A DNA stretch of 64,000 bases from Diabrotica undecimpunctata (Eukaryota; Arthropoda; Insecta; Coleoptera; Chrysomelidae): the NCBI RefSeq assembly GCF_040954645.1, contig NC_092809.1, positions 127,585,914 to 127,649,913 of the forward strand. Reading direction: 5' to 3'. The notes under the pieces were generated by a model. The model was given only the letters and a program-made list of their open reading frames with translations. It did no database searches and was not told where the DNA came from. Of this stretch, positions 55,471 through 64,000 are shown one piece after another. Position 1 is the stretch's first letter. Every line of letters starts with the position of its first letter. The position numbers and the translations under genes are program-made.

Positions 55471-56290
55471 CTTCTTCTTCTTCTTCACTGGCTTTACAAC
55501 TCGGGTTGAGTATTACTTATGCCCTCCATCCTTTACGATCTTGCGCTTTTATTTCTCATTGTTGTACCCCAATTCTAGATAAATCGGCTTCAACATAATC
55601 CTTCCATCTTTTTCTCGGTCCGCCTACTGATCTTCTACCTCTGGTCTTTCAAAAACCACTGTCTTTACCACTCTGTCATCCTCTGATCGTACCACGTGAC
55701 CTGCAGTCACCAATTCAGCATTGCGGCATTTTCTCCAATCCACTGTGAATTCATTTCTTTGAGGGCCAAATATTATTCTGAGAACCTTTCTTTCAAATAC
55801 TGGAAGCTTATTGATTTCCCGCTGGTTGGGAGTCCATGTTTCACTGCCATATGTAATAATTGGGCGAATAATCAACCTGTACAGTGTTAATTTAGATTTT
55901 CTTTTTAGCAGCTTCTATCTTAATAATGTTGAAATGGAGTATAATGCTCTATTTTCCGCAGCTATTCTTGCGGAGACCTCTCTTTTTATGTGGTTGTCCG
56001 CTGTGATTATCGCCCCCAGGTATTTAAACTCCTTTACTACTTCGGAGTTGTGATCATTGTGATGTTCTGCCTAGCTCTTGGTCTTGGATTTTTGGTTACT
56101 ACCATCTATTTCGTCTTTTCTTCATTTATTCGGAGACCCAGACTACCTGTTTCCTCCTCGAGCTGTAAAAACACCTCTCTCACATCTCTTGTAGAATGCG
56201 TGACTGCATCTTTATCATCAGCAAAAGCCAGCAATAGTTTTGATCCTTGATCAGCAAATCCTCCTGTCAGCTCAGATGATATGTTACTTA
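55471..56290 (-). pseudogene. RTE LINE ORF2, end of RT and tail, (GAA)n end
   Basis: On the minus strand: LGYAISNISSELTGGFADQG, LLLAFADDKDAVTHSTRDVR (FADD catalytic pair intact), EVFLQLEEETGSLGLRINEE, KTKYMVVTKNPRPRARQN. After frame breaks come ITYGSETWTPNQREINKLPV (55845), FERKVLRIIFGPQRNE, and AELVTAGHVVRSEDDRVVKT with a broken GRxxRW end. The 3' terminus is GTTGTAAAGCCAGTGAAGAA followed by GAA repeats (55471-55487), sharing GTTGTAAAGCCA with the insertion at 30061. 5'-truncated in the middle of RT. Confidence 0.7.
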
Positions 56291-56743
56291 TTGCATATCC
56301 TAAAGCATTAATTTGATTTTACATAAATATAATTCATTGTATAAATAATATAATAGCTAGTTAACTATTTTCATAATGAGAAACAATTTCATTGCACCTT
56401 GCAATAAAACAAACATACACAAGAGCCAGTCAAGAAAACTAAAACTAGTTTCTAAGAAAAGATCTATTTAGCGTTGTAGTCGAAAACTAAAAGAACATGC
56501 AAAATATTTGTAAGCAATAAAGAACCGACAAAGTTTTAAGTAATTAGTTAGAAATTTAAGCTACGAGTAGTTCTTAGCGAAATTCTCAGTAATTTCGAGA
56601 GTTTACAATAACTTGTTTTCAAAAGATCAGATAAAGTCTGATTCTATTGATGTTAATTATTTTGCATAGTATTGAAGTAAATGTAGTCAGTTTAATAAAG
56701 ATGAGAAATACGAAAATCTAAAATACTGCATAGTTTACATGTT
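56291..56743. other. AT-rich flank
   Basis: No feature. Sequence immediately 5' of the target duplication of the I-clade element. Confidence 0.4.
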
Positions 56744-56755
56744 AATTATTCAGTA
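56744..56755. repeat. Target-site duplication, 5' copy
   Basis: AATTATTCAGTA, identical to 62553-62564, directly before the element's CAGTTTCG start. Confidence 0.85.
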
Positions 56756-56909
56756 CAGTTTCGTTTGAACCTTCGAAGAGAGAAGTCAAACAACAATAAC
56801 CGGCTTACCGATTTGTTATTAATTAGTGTTCAAGTTTTTGTTTTTATCGTGTTGCTAAATTTATCAAAACAATTTAAATAAGTTAGATTTTAAAAACTTC
56901 GCCCCCGCC
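56756..56909 (+). promoter_or_regulatory. 5' leader and presumed internal promoter of the I-clade element
   Basis: Begins CAGTTTCGTTTGAACCTTCG and continues AAGAGAGAAGTC. A CAGT start is usual for internal Pol II initiators of Jockey/I-type LINEs. From memory, the run AACCTxCGAAGAGAxAAGTC closely resembles the first ~35 bases of the Drosophila I factor, which act as its promoter. That similarity needs checking by alignment. Confidence 0.5.
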
Positions 56910-58277
56910 ATGGGGAGCGTAAAAAATAAGACGCCAAATGGTGATAGTGGAGTTATTTGTGAAAGTGATAGTTTTTCCAATATGGAAAGTACTGCTGCCG
57001 TCATGGAAACGGGAGCAATAGGTGCTAAGGAGGACGAACCAAAACTATTTGACTCGATAAATCCAGATAAGTACTTGTTAAATAATTATTGCGTATATGT
57101 TGAAAAAACTAATCAGCAAAGTTTGGGTCGTTTGCATCCTATGTTTGTAGGACATATTTTACACAAAAATCTAAAAGTACAAAACATTCAGGAAATTAAG
57201 GGAATAGGTAGAAATCGCGTTAAAGTAATATTAAATTCAATAGCAGAAGCTAATAAGTTGGTCACAAATAAAAATTTAAAAGAATTAAACTTAAAAGCTT
57301 TCATACCTAATCACCTTTTAGAGGTCAAGGGTCTGATCCGAGACGTTGACACAAGTTACGACGTTGATTATTTAAAACAAAACATAAATTCAAACTCAAG
57401 GGTTCTAGACATCAGACGAATGCACAGGAAAATTGAAAAAGATGGTAAAGCTGAGTATGTACCTAAGAAGACCATTGTAGTCAGCTTTGAAGGAAACATA
57501 TTACCCAGCCATATATCCGTTAATTTTGTTTATTTTAATGTGGAAAAGTTTATAGGCAGGGTCACACAATGCTATAGATGTTTGAGATTCGGACACATAT
57601 CAAAACAGTGCAAAAGCAGCCAAGAACATTGTATTTTATGTGGATCTGTCAAAACTGAAGAACATAACTGTTCTGAATTTAATAAATCATGTATACATTG
57701 CAAGAGTACACAGCATACATCGATTTCCAAACTATGCCCAATTTACGAGGAACAGAAACGTATTAAAAATTTGATGATAGAACAGAAAGTATCCTTTTTA
57801 GAAGCCAAAAAGCTTTTTCAATCTTCATATTCAGAAATAACAACGAACAATCGCTTTTCTGCCTTAACAAACTACGAGGCAGATTTCCCGAAACTACCTC
57901 AAAGTTCTGGTAATAAACATGCTTTCCAGCAGCCACAACCTACAAATTCTCAACGTTCGGATAGTAGCAGACCTATGGCACTAACCCATAACAACAAAAA
58001 ACGTAAAGCCACTACTTCTCCCTCATCCCCAAACTTACAGAACCCTCCCATGTTTAACTTCCGTTTTGGACCATCACATCCTCTTCCCCAGTATCCAAAG
58101 CAATCTACCTTTCAACCCACAGAAGGTGATAATAAAGATATTGCTCAGGCAGTGACGGAGTGTGTCATTAATTTTTTAAAAAATATTCACACACTTGAGG
58201 ATTTAAAATCTGTAGATAATGAGAGCATAAATCAAAAAATATTTTCAGTATTGGAGGGTACTAAAACATTGAAATAA
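56910..58277 (+). CDS. ORF1 (gag-like) protein of the I-clade element
   Basis: 455 residues, intact, ATG at 56910. It is an RNA-binding structural protein of the retrotransposition particle. N-terminal acidic/Ser region (1-55), then an RRM-like domain (YLLNNYCVYVEKT ... VEKFIGRVTQ). Three consecutive zinc knuckles lie at about residues 221-275: CYRCLRFGHISKQC (C-x2-C-x4-H-x4-C), CILCGSVKTEEHNC, and CIHCKSTQHTSISKLC. A Pro/Gln/Ser/Asn-rich linker follows, then a short charged C-terminus. The triple-finger layout is the usual one for I-type ORF1. Frame differs from ORF2, with ~118 bp between the open frames. It is unrelated at the sequence level to the single-knuckle ORF1 at 406-1878. Confidence 0.92.
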   Translation: MGSVKNKTPNGDSGVICESDSFSNMESTAAVMETGAIGAKEDEPKLFDSINPDKYLLNNYCVYVEKTNQQSLGRLHPMFVGHILHKNLKVQNIQEIKGIGRNRVKVILNSIAEANKLVTNKNLKELNLKAFIPNHLLEVKGLIRDVDTSYDVDYLKQNINSNSRVLDIRRMHRKIEKDGKAEYVPKKTIVVSFEGNILPSHISVNFVYFNVEKFIGRVTQCYRCLRFGHISKQCKSSQEHCILCGSVKTEEHNCSEFNKSCIHCKSTQHTSISKLCPIYEEQKRIKNLMIEQKVSFLEAKKLFQSSYSEITTNNRFSALTNYEADFPKLPQSSGNKHAFQQPQPTNSQRSDSSRPMALTHNNKKRKATTSPSSPNLQNPPMFNFRFGPSHPLPQYPKQSTFQPTEGDNKDIAQAVTECVINFLKNIHTLEDLKSVDNESINQKIFSVLEGTKTLK

Positions 58278-58395
58278 AATTCTTAGCATATATCAAAATC
58301 AAAATTATTTATCTAAATTATGTAATTCAAATGGAACTTTTTTCTGGCAGTATTTCTTATTTAAACATTAATCCAAGATCAAAATGCACTATTAA

Positions 58396-61300
58396 AAAAA
58401 CAAATATGAATGTTTTCACTTATTTTATTATACAACTTTTTACTTATTCGTTAGAATCAGATGTTGGAGGACATCTTCAGTAAATAAGGTTTTCCAAGGA
58501 CAAACAACTCTGAGAATTTTACAATGGAACGGAAGGTCCGTTGCATCCAATAAAAATAGTTTAGTTCATTTTTTAACAGCTGAAAACATTGATATAGCGT
58601 TGTTAAGTGAAACATGGTTCAAACCAAATCAAAACTATATATTTAAAGGTTATAATATGATCCGCCAGGATAGATACGATGGATATGCTGGTGTAGCAAT
58701 TTTGATTAAAACTTCTATCTCATTCTGTCAAGTGAATATTACTAAAAATTTCAATGCTAAAATTTTAGTTTGTGGCATCTCTGTTAAATTTAACAATTTA
58801 GAATTAAGTTTCTTGTCTGTGTATAGGCCTCCTAAAGTCCATACTTCTAAAGATGATTGGAAAAATATCTTCTCTCAAGTTACATCACCTTGTATAATTG
58901 GAGGGGATATGAATGCTCATAACTCTTTATGGGGCTCACTGCACAATGATGCTGCAGGTCATCAAATCGTCAGCAGTGTCGAGGACCTAGATCTTATTAT
59001 TTTGAATAATGGGGAACCCACGTATCTTTCCAAATATGGTACTCAGAAATCTATGATTGACATTTCTCTCTGTACAGCTAATCTAGCCAGTAAAGTTTCC
59101 TGGTCCGTATCTTCAGATACCTTAGGGTCAAATCATTTTGCTATAACCATGAACCTTTCCACAACTAACACATCACATGAAACAATTTATCCAAAAAGCA
59201 AATGGAATATCAATAAAGCCAATTGGTCACTTTATACATCCTTAATAGAAAACATGTTTGTCAACTATAGTATCTCTTTAAACACTTACGAAAATTATAA
59301 TTTTCTTATTAATTGTATTAATGAATCTGCTTCAAAATCTATCCCTCAATATAAAATTCTTAAACTCAAAAATCGTCCCCCACCACCATGGTGGGACCCT
59401 GAATGTGATATTATAATTAATGAAAGAAAAAAGGCTTTAAAAGCTTACAAACTTTCATCGAGTTTTGATAACTACTTAAAATGTCAGGAAGTTACTGCTC
59501 GAACAAAAAAGCAGTTGAAGCAAAAAGCTAAATCCAGTTGGATCAAATGGTGCTCCAATTTAAACAAAAATACCTCTGCTAAGCAAATATGGTCACAGGC
59601 CAACAAAATGAATCGAAAACCGCAGAATAGTATAAAACCTTTCAGAAATGAAGTTTTAGATGACTTCTTTAATAAAGTTTCTCCTCCCTGGGTTCAATAT
59701 TTCTCTAACCAATCCGAACAAAGTCACCAATCCAATCACTTTTTGTTGAAACCTTTCACTAAATCTGAATTAGATTTCGCTCTCAAAAATTGCAATAATA
59801 CCTCCCCAGGGATTGATCAAATCAAATACCCTATGTTAATCAACCTACCAAGAGTCGCTAAAGATCTGCTGTTACAGGTATTTAATGACATCATTCAAAA
59901 TAACATCGTTATTGATTCATTCAAAATCGCCATTGTGGTTCCTATCCTAAAGTCTGGTAAAGATCCAAATATTGCAAATTCATACAGACCAATATCGTTA
60001 CTTTCCTGTGTTTTTAAAACTCTAGAGAGACTCATAAAATTTAAACTGGATTGGTGGTTACAAAAAAATAATTTGCTACCAGAAAATCAGTTTGGTTATA
60101 AAAGAAGCTTTGGAACACTAGATGCTCTAACAACCATTGTGGTAGATGTACAAAATACCTTAACCAGAAACAACTATTTAACAGGACTATTCTTGGATAT
60201 TGAGGGAGCATACGAATCAGTTTGCTTGTCAACTTTAAGAAATAAAATGGTTAATTTATTTCATATGCCAATCGCATTCGTGGATACAATAATTGGATTT
60301 TACACAAAGAGGATCATCTATGTAAGAGATCATAATAACAAGCTAATTGGACCGCGATATAATTATCAAGGTATACCACAAGGCTCAGTTTTATCTCCAA
60401 TCTTATTCAATATATACAGCTCTGACATACATAACATCCAAATAAATAACAGTTCATTCAAAATCGTACAGTATGCCGACGATTTCTGCATCTATACAGA
60501 AAACAAAAAATATGAAACCTGTATACAAAGCCTTAGCAAAGTATGTGAATCCCTTTTTTCATGGTTCTTAGAGAATGGTCTCAATTTATCTATAGAAAAA
60601 TCAGTAGTATCTATCTTCACAAGACACAACATTCCTACAAATGAAAATATCATTCTGAACGATCAATGTATTAAGCTTCAAAATCATGTCAAATATCTAG
60701 GCCTCATTTTGGATAAGAAGTTAACTTGGAGACAATACATAGAGTACATGCTTGATAGATGTAACAAAGGCAGCAATTTCCTCAGAATGACAACTAAAAC
60801 GTGGTGGGGTTGCGATGTAGAAACATCCTTGTTGTTTTATCGCGCATATATATGATCTATTCTAGATTACGGTGCTACTCTTTATGGTTCCGCCTCTAAG
60901 AACCTTTTAAGAAAAATCGACACGTTTCAAAATTCTATTATGAGGATATGTTTGGGTGCTATGAGATCAACCCCTATACAACCCTTATATGTTGAAGCCG
61001 CTGAGCTACCCCTATAAAACAGAAGAAATTTTTTAAGTGAAAAAAGCCTTCTTAAAATTCTATTAACTAACTCCCAGTTATTTTTAAGCATCCGTCAACT
61101 TAACGAGTCAGATCTTACAAACAAATATTGGGAGAAAAAACCTTCCCCGCCTTTATGCATGGCATTACAGAATAATCCTATTTTTTTCAAGAAATTGGAC
61201 ACGGTTGACAGAAGCTTAGACTACTATTCTTTATTCCACAGAACTCAGGTTATAATACCCACTTATAGTGAGAATACCATTATGAGTAGCAATCTTCTAA

Positions 61301-62199
61301 TATCTCTATTGCAGGATTATAGGGAAGCCACAGTAATATACACGGACGCATCAAAAACAACAGAAGGGACGGGATGCGCATACTTTTTACCTGCTACAAA
61401 CGTAGATTTCAAGTATAAACTACCATATGAATTTTCAATCTTTTCAGCGGAATCAATAGCTATACTTGAAGCTCTAAAATATGTTAAAAACACCTGTAAT
61501 AGACATATCTTAATTCTCTCAGATTGCCTTTCAGTTTTGCAGAGCATAAAAAACATTGAATTACCCTCAACATTTAGCAACCCCTACATATTCGAAATAA
61601 AAGACCGATTGTATCATTTATCATCGACTGGAGTCAACATAAAATTTATTTGGGTCAAAGCACATATTGGTCTCAAACACAATGAATATGTAGATCACTT
61701 GGCTAAAATGAGTGTAACAACTGGCTCTACGTTGAAATATATGCTTAACACATCAGATGTTACTACGATTTTCAAAAAAAATCAGCAACTTAGATGGAAA
61801 GAGCAATGGAAACATTACTGTTCTACAAACTGTAAAAGGTATACCTCTTTACAACCAACTCTACCTCAAACAACCTGGTTTCAGAATTTCAAAGCTCCTC
61901 GTAAATATATTACTACTATAAATCGAATACGCTTTGGACATGCATGCTACCCATGCCATTTATTTAAAATTAAAGTCATCGATGATGATAGTTGCAAACA
62001 TTGCGGCAAGCTAGGTGACCTCGATCACATCTTCTTTGAATGTCCTAAATTTATTCAGCATTCAAACTCCCTGTATACAAAATTAACTAAATGCAATACA
62101 TACGCTCCATATAATATACAGTCTTTGTTAGCCATAGGTTCTGTAACAATATATAATTTAATTATAGAATTTTTGTCAGACACATGCATAGCTTTATAA
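58396..62199 (+). pseudogene. ORF2 of the I-clade element: endonuclease, RT, RNase H; two stops
   Basis: One frame from 58396 to 62199, interrupted only by TGA (60853-60855, in RAYI*SILDYG) and TAA (61015-61017). Endonuclease from ~58513: ILQWNGRSVASNKNSL, LLSETWFKPN, GGDMNAHNSLWGS, IDISLC, SNHFAITM. RT: PGIDQIKYPML, SYRPISLLSCVFKTLERLIK, FGYKRSFGTLDAL, FLDIEGAYESV (Asp), GIPQGSVLSPILFNIY, VQYADDFCIYTE (catalytic DD), KYLGLILDKKLTW. RNase H at ~61330-61715: YTDASKTTEGTG, ESIAILEAL, LSDCLSVLQS, HNEYVDHLAK. The C-terminal knuckle CKHCGKLGDLDHIFFEC follows. No ATG opens the frame before the endonuclease, so the true start (reinitiation, or a lost ATG) is unclear. Both stops look like single-base changes in an otherwise complete protein. 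Confidence 0.9.
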
Positions 62200-62525
62200 A
62201 TCTGGTACTCGTTCATGAAAATTTTCATGAGCGTATATAGGATTAGACTTGTACCCTTTGTTTATCCTATATGTAACAATACCTTATCCGTGGTCCAGTA
62301 TTGTTTGTCTGTTAAAATAAATGTCTTGACGGACCCCTAGACGAGAAGCGAGTGTCCTTGTATTTTCCTTCGACGTGTTCTTCTATTAATTATTCGTCTA
62401 TTTCGTTTTAGGGATATCGCTGTGCATTTGTCTGAGAGAAATAATCTGTACTTATCTGTCTATACTTTTTTAAGGAATATATTATAACCTTTCGAGACTG
62501 GCTGAATGACGAAAGTCAATGCCAC

Positions 62526-62552
<27 letters not shown>
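62200..62552 (+). other. 3' untranslated region and poly(A) of the I-clade element
   Basis: 327 bases follow the ORF2 stop and end GACGAAAGTCAATGCCAC before an uninterrupted A-tract of about 27-29 bases, shared in part with the target duplication. The long pure A-tract supports a recent insertion. Confidence 0.8.
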
Positions 62553-62556
<4 letters not shown>

Positions 62557-62564
62557 ATTCAGTA
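62553..62564. repeat. Target-site duplication, 3' copy
   Basis: AATTATTCAGTA after the A-tract, identical to 56744-56755. The first two A's cannot be separated from the tail. Confidence 0.85.
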
Positions 62565-63490
62565 TCCGTCCTCGTTGAATATTACAAGTATCTTCGTCCT
62601 ACACTTTTAATAACGAACTTTGTGTTTAAGTATTGGTTCTTATTAATATTATTTCATTACCTTTACTCGGAAGTTACACTGTTACATTTTCATTAAAATG
62701 TTTATTATTGAGGTCATTTCTACTTTTCAATATTCAAAGTTTATATATAATTGAAAGCACTTATTTGAAGATAGTATTGACTTAAAAAGACTTGCGTTTT
62801 TTTTTATAAATTATCCATAACCCAGTCTAGAAATACAAAAGATATTTTACGGGAAAGTTTATTACGTACCTGATCGTTTTAAGTCATAGGAAGAAATAGT
62901 TAATGGAAAATACGTATTAATATATTAAGGTCAAATCATCCTAATTTTTTATAAACAAATGCCGAAAATTTACAAGGAAATTTGCACATATTGTATAGTA
63001 TCTTTTAATAACAGACAAGATGGAGGCATCAAATTTTCACATCTGGTCATTAAAGAACGGACATCTTTTACATGGTTTGCCACATTTAAGGTAGATTTGT
63101 AGGGAGAGTTTTCAACAGTTAATTTCTTATTTAAAATGAAAAAAAATAACTCAGTACTAATTTATAATTTATTTCATATGGCCGATGACAAAAAAAGTAT
63201 TTTTATAATTACATACATTCCCAGTACAAAATATTTTTGGGTAATAGTTATAAGGCGTGATTTTTTTAATATCGATTTTACTTACCTAAACACCTATTCT
63301 CCTTCCTTTGATGGATATTTTAAAACATTCTTTAAATCCTTGGATTATTCATATTTTACTACAAAAGAATGTCGCAGAAAAAGTGTATCTCCAATGAAAT
63401 CCTATACTAACGTACCAAAACTGGGTCAGACATGACAAGATCGTTTTAACCTTGTTTCTTGTTTAGGCTTGGGCCTCTTTAAGGAATGGG
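62565..63490. other. AT-rich spacer
   Basis: No recognised feature. A 99-codon open frame at 63136-63435 is rich in Phe/Tyr/Lys with no family motif and is probably chance. Confidence 0.4.
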
Positions 63491-63699
63491 GTACTTCTTT
63501 TTTTTTTCTCGGAGTAATAGGGGTGTGGTAAACGGCAATCACGTGAAATTGTTGTCACGAAGTAGTGGACTACTAAGAAGCAGGGGGGAAGCTGAAAGTG
63601 GCTATGTTGTGTGGGCGATCTGAGAAGATCTAGAAACGCACAAGAGGAAGTGGGAACTGCCTAGCATGCCAGTTTAGGTACTTCAGGGGTTACCAGACA

Positions 63700-64000
63700 A
63701 GTGTTAGGAACGGCTGTATATCAGCGGTATTGGCGCACAGTCTTTACCTGCGATATTGGATGGGGAATGATTCTAGAATGTCGAAATACTCACCAGGAAG
63801 TTCGTGTCCAGTGTTGTGAAGAAGTTTAGCTGGAGAAAATGAAACTTTTCTAATGGGAAGCCTGGTGAGTATTTGCCCTCTATGATTGCAAGGTGTCTTC
63901 AATGTTTGTTTGGCTCTGTTGTTCGAGCCAGCTATGGTTCTTAGGACATACTTCCTGCTGAGGATTAGGATTCTGTCCTTTATTGGTGTTATGTTGGCTA
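63700..64000 (-). pseudogene. Probable LINE ORF2 fragment entering from the right edge
   Basis: One minus frame is open from the edge for ~80 codons: ANITPIKDRILILSRKYVLR, TIAGSNNRAKQTLKTPCNHR, ILTRLPIRKVSFSPAKLL. The 'PxxxRxxxLxxxYxLR' start resembles the RT-thumb/RNase H boundary of Jockey/I-group ORF2 proteins. GC content rises from about 63490, which supports a separate insertion. Most of it lies outside the window, so this is a tentative call. Confidence 0.35.

Larger units (their letters stand above)
56756..62552 (+). mobile_element. Full-length I-clade non-LTR retrotransposon
   Basis: A 5.8-kb unit between 12-bp direct repeats (AATTATTCAGTA). Order: 154-bp leader beginning CAGTTTCGTTTGAACC; ORF1 (56910-58277); 118-bp gap; ORF2 with endonuclease, RT, RNase H and a C-terminal zinc knuckle (to 62199); ~330-bp 3' untranslated region; A-tract from 62526. 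An RNase H domain after a YADD-type RT, with a three-finger ORF1, places it in the I group. Both ends and the target duplication are present, so this was a complete insertion. Two nonsense codons in ORF2 are the only obvious lesions, indicating recent activity. Confidence 0.9.

Noticed and set aside
55270..55488. 72-codon open frame across the AT microsatellite
   Set aside because: Encodes only Tyr-Ile repeats from the (AT)n tract.
63136..63435. 99-codon plus-strand open frame as a gene
   Set aside because: Low-complexity Phe/Tyr/Lys/Ser content, no motif, in an AT-rich spacer.
1..64000. Host genes, tRNA, rRNA, CRISPR arrays or bacterial operons
   Set aside because: None could be supported. 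All long frames carry transposable-element motifs, and there is no regular spaced repeat array.

Overview
The window reads as insect nuclear DNA, and a beetle-like genome is plausible. The basis is indirect: it is strongly AT-rich and carries a dense mixture of piggyBac, pogo/Tigger, RTE, R1, Jockey/I and Penelope-like sequences. I found no convincing host gene, rRNA, tRNA, CRISPR array or prokaryotic-style operon. Nearly every protein-like stretch is a transposable element or a decayed piece of one, so the layout is a stack of insertions of different ages.

Region by region. 0.2-2.3 kb: an ORF1-only non-LTR retroelement on the minus strand with 13-bp target-site duplications. 3.9-4.4 kb: LINE tails. 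4.5-6.2 kb: an element with ~520-bp terminal inverted repeats and a Cys-rich protein remnant. 6.9-9.3 kb: two RTE-type LINE ORF2 copies (minus). 9.4-11.1 kb: a ruined piggyBac. 12-13 kb, 22-23 kb, 32.3-33 kb and 42-43.8 kb: four decayed pieces of one transposase-like family (I believe DUF7869-type). 13-15.2 kb: a GC-rich R1-clade LINE. 15.8-17.2 kb: two LINE pieces. 18.07-20.92 kb: a structurally complete piggyBac. 21-22 kb: RTE reverse transcriptase. 24.1-24.6 kb: a Penelope-like GIY-YIG end. 25.67-28.12 kb: another piggyBac with both ends. 29.0-29.7 kb: a possible MITE. 30-34 kb and 36.6-39.7 kb: LINE tails and Jockey/RTE fragments. 40-41.6 kb: a pogo-type transposase pseudogene.

46.2-49.2 kb is an inverted-repeat element whose interior is a LINE fragment cut off almost exactly at the inner edge of the left repeat. 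49.44-51.83 kb is a fourth piggyBac. 52.1-55.2 kb is a Tigger/pogo element interrupted by a fifth piggyBac. 55.5-56.3 kb is an RTE tail. 56.756-62.552 kb is a full-length I-clade retrotransposon with 12-bp target duplications, poly(A), a three-finger ORF1 and an ORF2 (endonuclease, RT, RNase H) broken by only two stop codons. A further LINE seems to run off the right edge.

The genes do not form pathways together. What links them is parasitism and nesting: autonomous LINEs would supply the machinery that could mobilise the ORF1-only element, and piggyBac, Tigger and inverted-repeat elements have inserted into or captured one another. Element ends, duplications and inverted repeats were identified by reading and comparing the sequence by eye. 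Family names come from recognising conserved motifs, not from any database search.
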